A stretch of 64,000 nt of DNA from NCBI GenBank assembly GCA_002270565.1, contig NQMI01000024.1:395232-459231 (forward strand), given 5' to 3'. Below, piece by piece: positions 36,801 to 48,800 of the stretch. Within the stretch, counting starts at the first letter, position 1. Each line of letters opens with the position of its first letter. The stretch is from Stenocarpella maydis. Its lineage: Eukaryota > Ascomycota > Sordariomycetes > Diaporthales > Diaporthaceae. A model generated the notes under the pieces. That model was not told the DNA's origin. It saw nothing but the letters and a program-made list of their open reading frames with translations, and made no database searches. Position numbers and translations under genes: made by a program.

Positions 36801-39310
36801 TTTGGTCATGCGAATCAGCCACGCGCGCCGACCCAACCCTCGGATACCACCACCCCAGCCCCATAGGTTTGGATCAAAACTCGGTTCATGGCCCATTTGT
36901 GAACCCCGAAAGTTGACGGCGAGTACGGCGCACTGGATCGAAACCTGTTTGCGGTGTCACGGCAATCGTGCCTCTTCGGCAAAGCAGCGGTGTGGGCAGG
37001 AATGAGGAATCACCAGGGTTCGCTTCTCGTTGGCAACATATACCTCCTACGGCATACCGCCACGAGATCAGTCAGTATATTCCGCGTCTTACTACATGCT
37101 TCCTTCCGGCTGTCGCCAGCACTTCGGCCGACAAGCGCGTAGGCGCTAACGACGAATGTGTGTGTCTGTGCCGTGCCCTGACTTTGGGGGATGGCGGGTC
37201 CCCAACAGGCAAAGCCGCATCAGACAGCTATGCCCTCTGGCGGCCAGCTGCCGCTGCCTCATCGCTGCCCAGCACCTCAATCCACGTCCTGTCTCACGGC
37301 AACTGGTCCAATTCGACCGCGAATGGGCCGGCCACACGCGGTGCAGCACCTCCAACCGTCACCACCATCTGGGTAGCTCTGTCACCAGCACCCTGTGGCT
37401 GGCCGCCTGGCATCTGCTAGCCACAAGCACTCGGGCACTCCCCTGGCCGCGGCCCAGATTACGGGACCGTGGCCTGGTAAGAATGTGGCTGGCCTTCATA
37501 AAAGCAGTAGCTATATCGACCGGCCACTCCGCATATACTAAGTATGTGTTATATATACACATACATATATAGGGGCCTAGCCACCCCGAGACGGATAACA
37601 AGAATGTGATATATGACCTGCTCCAAACGCCAGTCGCATCACCAGACTTTTCCTCCCTTGGACAATTCCTCCGCGGAAGGTTGGTTCATATGCTGCGATC
37701 AGTCACTTGCTCGATCGCCTGCAGGCCTTGCAGCGAGACAAAAATGGCCAAGCTGAGGGAGGCAAGGGGTGGTGGAGCCGAGCTGCCATTTGTCGGCACC
37801 AAGCACAATGCCTTGTTGTAACTGGCCTTCGGGCTGGTCTACCTGCCAGCCCTGCCCGTCAGTCCCCAATTTCTGATTCCTCGAGCACCGTAACAGCCAA
37901 TCCACAGGCGGCCGAGACGGAGCCCATAGACAGACCGATGCAACACGCGCGCCGGGGCTCCACTTTTTCGGCACACAGAGCCCGTCCGTCACCAACAGAC
38001 GCTGGGCCCGCAACGCTATCATACGTTGGGCAACCGGACGCGGGGCCCAACTGACGTCTCGGCTGCAGCGACTCTTCGCGTCTGCCTTCGCCTGCCACCA
38101 TCCTGTTTGCCCGTCAGCTGCAGGACGGAAGGAAGGAGGGGAGGACCGTGTCATTGACAGGTCCAAGACGGGGTTCAGGGGAGGGGGGGCCCCGGGCCTC
38201 GCCCAAAGCAGCGATGTGCATGCTAGGCGTGGAGATAGGCAGAGTCAAAGGGAAAGCAAAGAGACCCAGTCGAATGGCAGCAGGAGCTGGACCCCAGCCC
38301 GCGCAGCGCAGCGCAGCGGTACGGCCCTGCTGCTTCCCGAGGGAGCGTACCACAGGGCCGCGCCACGCACCGCTGCGACTGCGCACAGCTTGCTAGTAGC
38401 CGCCTGGGCCGCATTGTGGACTTCGACTTGTGATCGCGGACCGATGCGAGGGCCTGCATCGCCTGCTGGGATCGTAACTCGACCGGATCGCTCCCCCTGC
38501 CCGCCTTTTTGTGGCATCCCACCAGTGACTTCTGCACCCAAGTCGTTCTTTGTCCCGCCTGGTGTCACCGCCCCCTCCTTTTCCTGCGGCCAAGGAACTT
38601 TGCTACTGTACGGGACGTCAGCACCAACGGGGATCGGTTAGTAGCCTCGCCTCATTCCCTGAGCATCTATTGCGTTTTTGGATTTTGTTTTCCCCCTTCC
38701 CCTTCTGGGTCAGAGTGGCCCTTATTCGCTGTCACTCTGCACGACGCGCCCGCGTGGAGCGGAGTATGCCCTGGCTTCAATTTGCGTTTTTCTCTTCCGA
38801 TACTCGCCTTCCCCTCCTCGGCGCGCACATGGGCACCTGGAAACCTTGTCCCCCCATCCAGCTGCTATTCGAACACCCCCAGGGTGTGGTGGTGTCTGGG
38901 CATCTCCTTAGCCTACCCGGGTGGGCTTCCTGACTGGGAAGCGGCGATACATGCGCAGCAAGGCTGAGGAGAGGGTATTGTTTATTTCTTCTGTCTGGAG
39001 CGATGAAAAGAAAGTGGAGACTTTTGCCTAGTTCATAATTTCACCCTGATGTTATTCGTTTGTGTCGGCAGAAGGGCGAACAGCGACTTTAGAAAGTCTC
39101 CGAGCTGTAGGCGGAGGGTGGGCCATGAGCTGGCAAAGTCTCCGGCAGAGGGCATATATGGATGTCGGTCGAAACCTTCGAGAGACGGGAATTTTGAGCG
39201 AAAACAATAGCTTCATCACAGCATATTCTTTTCCACAAAGCGGCTCCGCTAACTGATCAAACCGCTACGCTAGCCTTTCGGACTTAGACGAGGCTGAGAA
39301 TTTCGCCGCC
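33850..39310. other. Gene-poor stretch upstream of the methyltransferase
   Basis: No supported gene. A TCGC-type repeat lies at about 35,760–35,784. A short inverted repeat with 8-base arms GTATGTGT/ACACATAC around an AT core lies at 37,542–37,564. The pyrimidine-rich part from about 38,480 to 38,900 could be promoter-proximal sequence. Confidence 0.5.
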
Positions 39311-40600
39311 ATGGAGGGTAAGACGAAGCTCAACCAGGAGTACTTCGAGTAAGCCGCTGCAAAACCCTTCCCTACATCGTCGCGCTTGTTTTTAACAATT
39401 ATCTTTCCCTTGTGGTCACTATATTTCTAGGTAGCGGCATTTAACCTGTTTTTTTTTAAAAAAAAAAATCCATCGCGGTACATGGAACCGATTGAAACCT
39501 GAACAAAGGCTGATTGAAAGGGAAAACCTTAGCAACGAAGCAGCAGGATATGACGCCAAGCACGAGAAGACAGTGGCTGAGATAGCCCGACGACTCGAAG
39601 CGCGCAGGGGCCTCATCGGCGTCGAATGGCTCGAGGAGGAGGAGGACGGCATTTCCGACAGGGAGGGCATGAGCACCGCCGACGCCGTCCCGGGGCGGGC
39701 CGTGAGAGTCTTAGACTACGCTTGTGGCACCGGCTCGATGTCTAGAGTCAGTACCGGTCCTCTCCTTGCTCTGCGACAGTCCGGACGTGAATCATTCGAG
39801 GATTTGAGGGCTTCTGGATATTCATTTGTTCGTCCTGCGACCTAGACTAACTAAGCGGTATCTGTGCGACAGGCTTTTGCCCCGTACACTACGCAATGTG
39901 CGGGAATTGACCTTTCAGAGAAGATGGTGGACGTTTACAACACCCGTGCTCGCAACCAGGTGGGTTTCTGTCCCTTTCCAAGCTGATGTCTAACCCATCA
40001 ACCCGGATGACGCCCCCATCCGGAGTCCAGGCCGATGTCCATCTGCTAAGTAGCAACCACCGACAGGGCCTTTCCGAAGATGAGATGGCCGCGTTCCACG
40101 GCAACCTCTGCGTGCCAGAGGACGAGGACCCAGAGGCTTTCCGTGGCGCCAAGTTCTCCGGGTTTGACCTTGCCGTTGTGGGGCTCGGCTTCCACCACTT
40201 CGACGACCCGGACCTGGCCGCGAAGCGGCTCGCGGAGCGGCTGAGGCCAGGCGGGGTCCTTTTGATTATTGACTTCCTGCCGCACGGCACGCACCGGCCC
40301 CAGGCGTCGGGTGGCCGTGGTGGCAATGACCACCATGACCACCACCGACATCACCAGCACGCCGATGATGCCCATGTTCACAGCCATAGGAGTGAAGGCA
40401 CTGACCCGGAGGCGGCGCCTGCGGACGAAGAGGCGCTGAGGACCGTGACGCACCATGGATTCTCGGAGGAGCGCATCAGGGAGATCTTTTTTGGCGCCGG
40501 TGCCGGAAAGGATTTCGCGCTTGACGACATGGGGCAGGTGAAGCTTGGGGAGAAGCATGGGAAGAGGACCCTATTCATGGCGAGGGGGACGAAGGGGTGA
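39311..40600 (+). CDS. Class I SAM-dependent methyltransferase
   Basis: Predicted to transfer a methyl group from S-adenosylmethionine; the substrate is unknown. Four exons, 39,311–39,348, 39,533–39,746, 39,873–39,959 and 40,067–40,600, give 290 residues. The first intron acceptor at 39,532 was chosen because it gives the conserved joint EYF-D-NEAAGYDAKHEK. Motif I is LDYACGTGSMS (about residues 72–83) and the acidic motif II region is CAGIDLSEKMV. A later FDLAVVGLGFHHFDD stretch and the RLRPGGVLLIIDF motif complete the Rossmann fold. A His/Asp-rich insertion (about residues 201–221, NDHHDHHRHH) sits before the last helices and looks like an unstructured loop. Intron 1 contains an adjoining T and A homopolymer pair. 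The length is typical for small fungal UbiE-like methyltransferases. Confidence 0.85.
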
Positions 40601-40884
40601 TGGCTTGGAGGACTTTGATTTGAAATCTGAGATGTGCTTCTCATGGAGGCAAGCAATGAATGAATAGAAATTCCATGGGACTGGATAGCATGATGATTGC
40701 CTGTTGGAGAGTCGATGCACCTTAGCTCACCTCCCGTTTTCGTCCCATGGGCTCGGCAACGTCGCTGGACTGGAGTTCTGTGTAAGGCAAATAGATGACC
40801 TCCTTTCTTGTGAGCCATCAAAGGAGGAAAGGACCACAGCGTCTGTCAACCGGACAAGATGCAAACTCTACAGCTCGGCTATTG

Positions 40885-40908
40885 ATACATATATATATAT
40901 ATATATAT
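40885..40908. repeat. AT dinucleotide tract
   Basis: About ten consecutive AT units between the methyltransferase stop and the xylulokinase fragment, within the roughly 540-base stretch where the 5' part of the xylulokinase gene should be. Confidence 0.85.
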
Positions 40909-41143
40909 GGCTTATCGCCTGCAGCAAAGCAACCAGGAAGCAAAGGGTCGGCTCCCGAAGGTGCCAGCGTATACCAAGTTCGTGCACGCAGAGTCCTCAG
41001 ACGAAAAAGAAAACCAGGTTTATAAAATCACAGCTGCTGATTGTCCGCCATAAAAAAAAATCATCTAGAGGTTGCTCCGCGCAGTGTACCATGACGGCTG
41101 GGACGTTCGTTGGATGGAAGAGAGAATAACCCCCCCAGCGCAG

Positions 41144-41979
41144 TAAGGCCTGTCAGCCTCGGCACCTCGAGCACCTTCCTCATGATCACCCCCACCTACA
41201 GGCCTGACCCCTCGTACCACTTCATGAGCCACCCCTGCACCCCCGGCCAGTACATGTTCATGCTGTGCTACAAGAACGGCGGCCTCGCCCGCGAGCGCGT
41301 CCGCGACTCCCTGCCGCCCGTGCCCGAGGGCCAGCCGGACAAGTGGGCAAACTTCAACGAGGCCGTCCTCTCCACCCCGCCCCTCGACGCCCGCGACCCG
41401 GCCCGCGACCGCGCCAGGCTGGGGCTCTACTTCTACCTCCCCGAGATCGTCCCCAACATCAGGGCCGGCACGTGGCGGTACACGTGCCGCGCCGCCGACG
41501 GCTCCGACCTCCGCGAGGCCGACGGGCCCTGGCCGGCGCCCAAGGACGCGCGCGCCATCGTCGAGTCCCAGGCCCTGTCCATGCGCCTCCGCTCGCAGAA
41601 CCTCGTCCACGCCCCGGACCAGTCCTCGCACCCGGGCCTGCCCGCGCAGCCGCGCCGCATCTACCTCGTCGGCGGCGGCAGCCTGAACCCGGCCATCGCC
41701 CGCGTCATCGGCGACGTGCTGGGGTCCGCCGAGGGCGTGTACAAGCTGGACGTGGGCGGCAACGCGTGCGCCCTGGGCGGGGCGTACAAGGCGCTGTGGG
41801 CCCTGGAGAGGAGCGACGGCGAAACTTTTGACGAGCTCATTGGCAAGCGGTGGAGGGAGGAGGGCGCGGTGGAGAAGGTGGATGATGGCTACAGGAAGGG
41901 CGTGTTCGAGCAGTACGGGCGCGTGCTGGGGGCGTTTGGGGAGCTGGAGGAGAAGATCCTGCAGGTTGCTCATAACTAG
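41144..41979 (+). pseudogene. Xylulokinase, C-terminal half only (5' truncated)
   Basis: Matches the C-terminal domain of FGGY-family D-xylulose kinases, which phosphorylate xylulose in the pentose pathway. Similarity starts abruptly at VSLGTSSTFLM (41,152), then YHFMSHPCTPGQYMFMLCYK, NGGLARERVRD, and the family's late Gly-rich segment YLVGGGSLNPAIARVIGDVLG. It ends in a normal Ala/Gly-rich C-terminus at TAG/TAA-free sequence up to 41,979. About 275 codons are open and strongly GC-rich with no stop or frameshift. Fungal xylulokinases usually have about 570–620 residues, so roughly the first 320 residues, including the N-terminal sugar-binding domain, are missing. Sequence back to the methyltransferase gene encodes none of it. 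The only in-frame ATG is internal (41,181). CAG acceptors at 41,143 and 41,155 lie at the break. The full kinase would not be functional. Confidence 0.8.
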
Positions 41980-42589
41980 ACTTTCTGGGATTCTTGGATG
42001 CGCATCTTTGCTCGATAGATTGATTATTCGTGAGGTATTTGATATGCGACCCTGTTGATGACTCTGTGCTTGCCGTTCGGCCGGTCCCCAAGCAAGTCGT
42101 GCTACACATAGGATAGTGCCTGGTCGCTCCTCGCTCCCAAGCAAACGATACTACCCCTCCATCGCAAATAACTTCGGACGAAACAATGCCTGTACCTAAA
42201 ATATTAGTTCGTGCCAGAACAAGAGCTGGTGGATTTTTGTATATTATCCCATCTCCGAAACAGGCAGTCGAGACAGCCCCAGGGTGAATCTGGTCCCTAG
42301 CACTAACATTAAAGCTCGAGCGCCAGAGCACGTTTAGCTAGACCCCCAAAACGTACGACGTCACCACATCATCTCTCCCTATCCGTCGTCCGACCCGGGC
42401 TCACATGCAAAAGGTTCACGCGCTGACACTCACACAGTCGTTCGTTCAGATGAGCAGCAGGTAACACCACTCGCGATTACGCCGTCATTATAAGAGGACA
42501 CGTACAATAGATTCCGCGTCGCATCAAACTCTCGCTGCAGCCCCCCTAGACTGATTCAAGTAATCCTGCCTCCCCATTCCATCCGGAAG

Positions 42590-43947
42590 ATGATCCTGGG
42601 ACCGGTCTCATACCTTGACTGCATCGTATTCTGCATATTCCTCGCGCCGCAGCTGATCGTCAGCGTCGGGCTGTTCGAGACTGTGGTTACGGTACTACAT
42701 GTGCTGCCCTTCTTAAGTATAAGCCCCAGATAGACAGAGCCATTGTCCGCCCAGAATCAGCTGACACGAGATAAAAAACCAACGTACAGTCCTTGAGCTG
42801 CCCGTCACTTTTCTCTACGAGCGCTATTTCTTGAAGAAGGAGGAACAGCCGGCTTTCGTCCAGAAAGCCTCTCCGTTTGAGGACTTTGTAGTACGTTGCG
42901 TGCGCTATGCCTTTGCCAACATCCCTCCCAAGGTAGGCCGTGTCTTCTTTGGGAAGATGGTTGCGCTGCCATGGCTGAGGTGGCGTTTGCTCCGCCATGG
43001 GCACCTCAGGTCGCCCATCTTTTGGAAGGAGTACCAGGACGGGCGCACGCGCGGTGTGTGGGCCATCCACAATCCTGTGAAGCGACCGGACATCATCATA
43101 TACTATGCTCATGGTAAGATTTATCCAATCCGAGGGAAAGGAATCGACCTCTGACAGCCTTCAAGGCGGAGGCTTTAGCATGGGCTCACCCTTCTTCTAC
43201 CTCGAATTTCTCATCACTTGGCTCTCGCTCCTGAAGCGGGCTGGATACAGAAACCCGGCAGTCTTCGGCCTGGACTACACACTGGTGCCGGACTCGAGCT
43301 TCCCAACACAGCTCGCCGAGATGGTTCGTGGGTACGAGCATGTTCTTGGCATGGCCGGCCATGACCCGTCCGTCGTCTGCGTTGCAGGAGACTCGGCCGG
43401 AGGGACACTGGCCCTGAGCTTGCTGCTGCACCTCGTACATCCCGTGTCGGCCAGTAAAGGCAGGCATTTGCCAGAGGATCTGCACCATCTCGAAAAACCC
43501 GGAATGGCCGTTCTCATCTCGCCGTGGCCGACTCTTCAGTCTGCGCTGTACCAGAACAACCGCAGCGACTTCCTTGACGTGCCGGCGCTGCACCTTTATG
43601 CTGCCCAGTATGCTGGCAGGGTTGATCTGCTCGATGACCCTGTGGCGTCGCCCGGGAACTGCACGGAATTGGCGTGGTTGAGAGAAGCAAGCCCGACAAA
43701 AGGTTTGCACATAGTGTACGGCAAGGAAGAAGTGTTTGCGCCTGAGATCGAACAATTTGTCCAGAGGCTTGGTAAGGCTGGGGCGCCCGTCACCAGCCAG
43801 GGTGAGATAGGCGGGATACATGCCTGGCCCGTCGCGTCACTGTTCCTCAGCAGCACTGAGGACCAGAGGGTCAAGGGTCTCGGGGGTATTGTCAAGGAGA
43901 TCAAGAAGCGTATTCCGCCATCAAAACACCAGAGGGATGTGGGTTGA
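42590..43947 (+). CDS. Alpha/beta hydrolase, HSL-type esterase/lipase, membrane-anchored
   Basis: Predicted serine ester hydrolase of the hormone-sensitive-lipase (alpha/beta hydrolase 3) group. Exons 42,590–42,716, 42,790–43,113 and 43,166–43,947 give 410 residues. The start ATG opens an N-terminal hydrophobic helix (about residues 8–42), likely a signal anchor to an internal membrane. The oxyanion motif HGGGF (H150–F154) is split by intron 2 and is only seen after splicing. The nucleophile is S227 in GDSAGG, and the late histidine is H369 in GGIHAWP. The acid position is in VYGKEEVF (E338/E339), so Glu appears where Asp is usual; this is the one uncertain triad member. The substrate cannot be told. 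It lies on the same strand as its two left neighbours, about 600 bases downstream. Confidence 0.85.
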
Positions 43948-46342
43948 CCTCGACTGAGGAGCCATGTCAGATTAGATCAAGTAATTTATTGCCGTCACTG
44001 GCGCAGCTAGCCATGAGGGAACCATAGCGCTGGGGCTCGGCTTCTTCTTGACAGCTGGAGATCGCCTCTGGTAAAGGGATTGCTCTTCCTGTATCATCAT
44101 CCAAGGCTGTGCGGCGGGAAGTAACTGTCGAGGATTGCCAAGGCTTTGAGGGTGATGGAACCCTGGCTGGCCGTGACCTCGGACCTTGGCTCTCGCCGTG
44201 CTTGCCTGCACAGGCTGAGGCATGGGCTCGAAGATGTAGACAGCCCGACTGATAGGGAACAAAGCCCCGGGAGTAAAACCTTAGCCACCTACCTACCTAC
44301 CTACTTTCCTTGGCTCCACAGCGCAGGCCTTTCGCAGCTGCCATGATGGCTCATCGCAGGAGGGTGGATTGATGAGTGTTGTTCATGTTAGTGGTGGTGA
44401 CCTGGGCGAGAGGGTGGTGGAGGCAAAACAAGAAAAGCAGAAGTGGCGTGGTGCCGATCCCTAGACGGAGGGAGTTGGGCATGAGAGGCGAGAAGGCTGA
44501 TGGGAGGTTGCCATGCCTCTTGAGGACAAGCGCGTATCCGAGGTGACCTGGGCCTCTGCTGGAGGGCTGCTTCTGCGGGCTGGAGGCTGGAGGGCTAGCA
44601 GAGGTTGGGCGGGACGACGTGCATATAAAAATGGACAGCATGTCCCATGAAAGGAGCTCATGCCGTGCCCCTCATCGAAAGACGGCCCTAGCTCCGAGTC
44701 CACCCTCCCTTTTTTTAGCATTCTCGTTTCACACGCGTTCGTGCAGCGCGCACTTTCCTGTCTGCCAGCCTCCCGGCGTACCGTGCCCCCAGCAGCACCA
44801 GTCCCCAGTCCCCATTCCCCAGTACCGGTTCGGTACCTTGGCTCGACGCGCTTGACTGCCGAGACGGGTGACCATCACCAGTTTCTACCAACGGCCTGGA
44901 TATCCATATTCAGAGACCATACTCGAGACTGGCCAACCGGCACTGCAATTCCAGATCCTGCACCGTGAAAGACTCAGTCTGATCCGACCAGTTCCAGGCA
45001 GGCAGCCTCGGTGTTAATTTTTTTTTTGGTTGCCTCCTGGGAGCTGTTTGTCTCAGGGGTGGGAGTCGTCGTCACCAGGCTGCAGCTTAGGCAGTTCAGT
45101 CGAGTCGAGTCTTGTGTGTGTTTTTGGGGGAGCTGAAGTGCAGCTTCGAACTCTTTCGCACCCCTCCTGACCCATCACAGTCTTGTCACCAGCAGATGTC
45201 ATCTGCTGTGTGAGACTGACTGACTGATTGGCTGGCTTTTTTAAATCAAGACACACGAAGTGTTAGTTCGCCCAGGAGGAGCGCGGCCGGCCGGATCACG
45301 GTCTGAGACGGTATTGAGATTGATGCCAGCAGCGCATATTCGAACGACGAGCTGCGTCGCCAAACGGTAGCAGCAGCAGGAACCTCAGGGAGAGTCGACA
45401 AACGACTGCAACGGTGAGTACGACCCACGAGGGCGTGCAAGGGGGACGTCGATCTGACAAGAGAGCTGTGGTGACGTTGCAGAGCGAGACGGGGAGAGAC
45501 TGCTGGAAGCTTTGGTGGAACCGTGGAAGCTTTGTTCGCTTGAGAAGAAAGAAAAAAAGGGCCTCCGTTTCTGAGCCCACCCGTCAGCGGCACCCACCCA
45601 AGCACACAGGCAACACACTCACAATCTGTGTTCTGCATTAGGGCCCCCCACCCAACCCTTGGTTACCTTGGCTCTTACCCCTCCATCGCTGCTCTCTCCC
45701 AAAACTCGCAAGGCGCAAGGAGCTCCTGCCTGAGCTTTTGTTGGCGTGTGTGTGCTCTTCCGTCTCGTCTCGAGGCCGTCGCAGCAAGAGCAGACAAGCA
45801 AGCAGGCAAGGAGGCAAGGTTCCTGGTCTGGCCTGCACCTGCACCTGCACCTGTACCTGCTCCTGCTCCTGCTCCTGCTCCTGCATCTGCATCTGCACCG
45901 GGGCAAGCTGCACGCACACTTTATTGACTGCGTCGCCAGGCCGCCCAGGCTCGGCAAGGAGCACCGAATCCTGACGGTCCCACAAAAAAGTATAAGATCC
46001 GTTAAGTTCCTGGCCTGGCCTACTTTGTACTGTACCGTCTGCCCAGCCAGTACAGACAGTACTGTATCAAATACCCCTGTTGCCTTGTTCGCCCGGAGAG
46101 CTCGCCAGTCTCCAATTTTGCAAGTTTCTAGTTCCATTTCCGGGCATCGTTTTCTTTTTCTTTTTTTCTTTCTTCTTTTTCTTGTTGTTACCCGCAGCGG
46201 CTGCAGCAGCAGGACGGAAAGAGTTGAGAGGGCGAGTGACGGTTTTGTGGTGTTGTTTTGGATGTGAGGTTGTGTGAATGAGTGAGTGAGTGACTGCACA
46301 GCAGCAAGCAAAGCAGACAAGGAGAGAAAAAGAGCAACAGAC
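43948..46342. other. Intergenic: hydrolase 3' flank and NC2-alpha promoter/leader
   Basis: No gene supported. A CTGCAC/CTGCTC hexamer repeat lies at 45,832–45,899. A CT-rich tract (about 46,148–46,185) just before the NC2-alpha start is typical of fungal core promoters. ACCT repeats lie near 44,286–44,303. Confidence 0.6.
45832..45899. repeat. Hexamer repeat CTGCAC/CTGCTC/CTGCAT
   Basis: Eleven or so consecutive 6-base units that share CTGC or CTG and vary at positions 5–6. They come in blocks of like units, which suggests repeated unequal exchange. Confidence 0.9.
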
Positions 46343-47605
46343 ATGTCTGAAGAGGAAGAGGGCACATATGCGCCCAGAAGCCCTGACCTCGCGTCCTTCT
46401 TTCAATCCCAACCCGAAGACCACCACCATCAGCAGCAGCACCAGCACCAGCACCAGCAACAACCGTTTCCACACCAGCATCAGGTGCAGCACAACCAACC
46501 CCCACCTGTCAGCCCCTCCCCCCAGAACATCAACTGGTACCACCCCCCAGCCGCCGACCAAGGTCACTCCCGATCTTATTCATATTCTGCCCAGAGCCCA
46601 ACTGGCCCTGCCTTCTCGAGCTACTCTTCTTACCAATCTCTAATAAGCCCAGCGACGGCCTCTTACTCCCCTCGCTTTTCGCCCCACCACCAGCACCAGC
46701 ACCAGCAGCTGCACTCGCACTCGCACTCGCACTCACACTCACACTCAGTTTCCCAGCCTCACCCGCATCCTCAACCTCATTCTCATTCTCATTCCCACTC
46801 ACAACCTCAACCTCAGCCTCCGCAACGCCAGCACCAAACCCAACACCAACCCCACCAACAGCAGCAGCAGCAGCAGCCTTCCTTCTACTTCCCACCCCAA
46901 GCTGCTGTCCCACACCAAAACGCACCACATCACCACCAACAACCAGCCTATCAACCACAATTACAACCACAACTACAGCCGTACCCACAACACCCACAGC
47001 AGCACCAGGCATACCGCCAGCAGGGATATTCTCAGCCACAGCTCCCACAGGAAGTGCAGCCTCGTCTCCAGCAACCCGGAGACCCATTTCCCCCCCACCA
47101 CCACACCAAATTGGACTACTCGTCCGACGTCATAAAATCAGAGGACAACACAGAAGACTCGAACATGCCGCCACGACGTTCTGCTGCTGCTGCAGCCGCC
47201 GCCGCCACAGAGGCCGAGGCTGCAGGAATGATGGAGTCGCCAGTAAAGACAAAGTTCCCAACCGCCCGCATCAAGCGCATAATGCAGGCCGACGAGGAGG
47301 TTGGCAAGGTCGCCCAGCAGACCCCCATCGCCGTCGGCAAGGCCCTCGAGCTGTTTATGGTACAGCTGGTGACCAAGAGCGCCGAGGTCGCCCGCGAGAA
47401 GAACTCGAAGCGTGTCACTGCCGCCATGCTAAAGACCGTCGTCGAGGCTGACGACCAGTGGGACTTCCTGCGGGACATTGTGAGCAAGGTCGAGCACGAC
47501 AAGGACGGCTCCAAGGCCAAGGCTGCAAAGACTGAGAGCAGCGACACCGAGGAGGAGGTCGAGCCCAAGAAGAGGAGGGGAGGCCGCAAGAAGAAGGCCT
47601 CCTAG
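46343..47605 (+). CDS. bur6: NC2-alpha (DRAP1/Bur6-like) histone-fold transcription regulator
   Basis: Predicted alpha subunit of negative cofactor 2, which with NC2-beta binds TBP on promoter DNA and controls pre-initiation complex assembly in the nucleus. A single exon encodes 420 residues. The ATG at 46,343 ([16 protein letters not shown]) is used because the open frame upstream begins with GTG. Residues about 30–270 are low complexity: Gln, His and Pro runs including a HSHSHS block encoded by CACTCG repeats. The histone fold is at about residues 302–385: [20 protein letters not shown], then VGKALELFM and [12 protein letters not shown]. It is followed by a basic tail [10 protein letters not shown] likely to act as nuclear signal. 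The histone fold closely resembles human DRAP1 and yeast Bur6. Other histone-fold families such as NF-YC and Dpb3 are less similar in the RIKKIMQ segment. It is convergent with Pik1. Confidence 0.85.
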   Translation: MSEEEEGTYAPRSPDLASFFQSQPEDHHHQQQHQHQHQQQPFPHQHQVQHNQPPPVSPSPQNINWYHPPAADQGHSRSYSYSAQSPTGPAFSSYSSYQSLISPATASYSPRFSPHHQHQHQQLHSHSHSHSHSHSVSQPHPHPQPHSHSHSHSQPQPQPPQRQHQTQHQPHQQQQQQQPSFYFPPQAAVPHQNAPHHHQQPAYQPQLQPQLQPYPQHPQQHQAYRQQGYSQPQLPQEVQPRLQQPGDPFPPHHHTKLDYSSDVIKSEDNTEDSNMPPRRSAAAAAAAATEAEAAGMMESPVKTKFPTARIKRIMQADEEVGKVAQQTPIAVGKALELFMVQLVTKSAEVAREKNSKRVTAAMLKTVVEADDQWDFLRDIVSKVEHDKDGSKAKAAKTESSDTEEEVEPKKRRGGRKKKAS

Positions 47606-48800
47606 GCGGCGTGCCCCAATACGAGACTTGAAGAACTCAACAGGAACACAATTGAAGCCCGGCCACCGACACTCGCCGTACCGAGGCCGAAGGAGCAGAG
47701 CATGTTGGGTCAAGGAAGTGAGCGTGTCGCATCGCAACAGATTGCTGCAGAGGGGCAAGACGACGACTGGGAGACCTGGAAACGGGCCAGGCCGAACTCC
47801 TAGTTCTTCTGTCGGTGGCATCCGGAGCTGCAGTGGGCGATCCAGCCGCGACGGGTCGACGAGGTGGGTGAGCCTTTATCCCTGGTCAACACGCCGTGTC
47901 GCATGTGTCTGTCACAGATACATGAGCGCCTGTGGAACTGGTACTGCGGACGCGAGTCGTGAGTGAGCGGGGGTCGCTTGGAAATTTGAGGGCATGAATG
48001 AACAGCGCTTAACGGCACGCGTCTCACGGTGTCTTGCGACGCTTGAGTGAGGCAAGTAACCAGAACACCACGTGCCGTACTATGTAAAGTTTGCACGCCG
48101 AGAGATGGCAAAAATGGACACCTAGAAGGGAGGCGAGGCAGGCTTGTAACTAGATAGCGAGCATACAAAGTTCTGCTGGAATTTGGACGGCTCTAGACGT
48201 AATAATACGCATTCAAACACACTGACCGTAGTACTAAATATTCACTGGTAGTGCGAGTCTCACCCATAGAACGCCAGTGTGGGAAGCCCAAATCTGACGC
48301 GCTTTTTCCTTGTGGGCAGCACCGCACAAAAGCCTCCCCGGGGGGGGGCTGAGGGGAGCAAAATCAGGCGACAATGTCTGGATTCGATATATATGAGAGA
48401 CATAATGTCTCTCAGCCGTTGTGACCCCATATGGGGGGCTTCGGGGTAGACAAATGTACGGGGAGTAGAGGAGTATACATAGGGCCGATCCAGGTCTTCT
48501 CCCTGGCCCTCGAGTCCCCCTTCGCCGGGGAGAAAGAACGAAAGTAGGGCAACCCGAGTCACCCCCTTCTCTTCTCCTTTTCCTCCTCTTCTTCTCGGGA
48601 CCCGACAACAGTGCCAGAGCTGAGAATCCAATGGCCCCAACGCCTTTTCAGATGCTGTTGTTTTGCTGGTCATGGTGATCTTGCGGTTGTTGTTGTTTCC
48701 TTGTGGGATGATGATTAAAAATCGTGCATGTCCATACATATTTCGTCATGGATCAGATTTTTGCATCTTCTATAAATCGTGCGGTTGGTCATATATCCCT
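47606..48800. other. Convergent intergenic region between NC2-alpha and Pik1
   Basis: Holds the 3' ends of both genes. No coding region recognised. An AT-rich part with candidate poly(A) signals for the minus-strand kinase lies at about 48,700–48,800. Confidence 0.65.

Noticed and set aside
41265..41831. 188-codon Arg/Pro-rich frame over the xylulokinase fragment
   Set aside because: Alternate frame of the real coding sequence, produced by high GC at third positions.
39311..43947. Methyltransferase, xylulokinase fragment and hydrolase as a biosynthetic gene cluster
   Set aside because: No backbone enzyme, transporter or pathway regulator nearby, and one member is a truncated primary-metabolism gene.
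46530..47087. Val/Gly-rich minus-strand frame over NC2-alpha
   Set aside because: Antisense of the Gln/His/Pro repeats.
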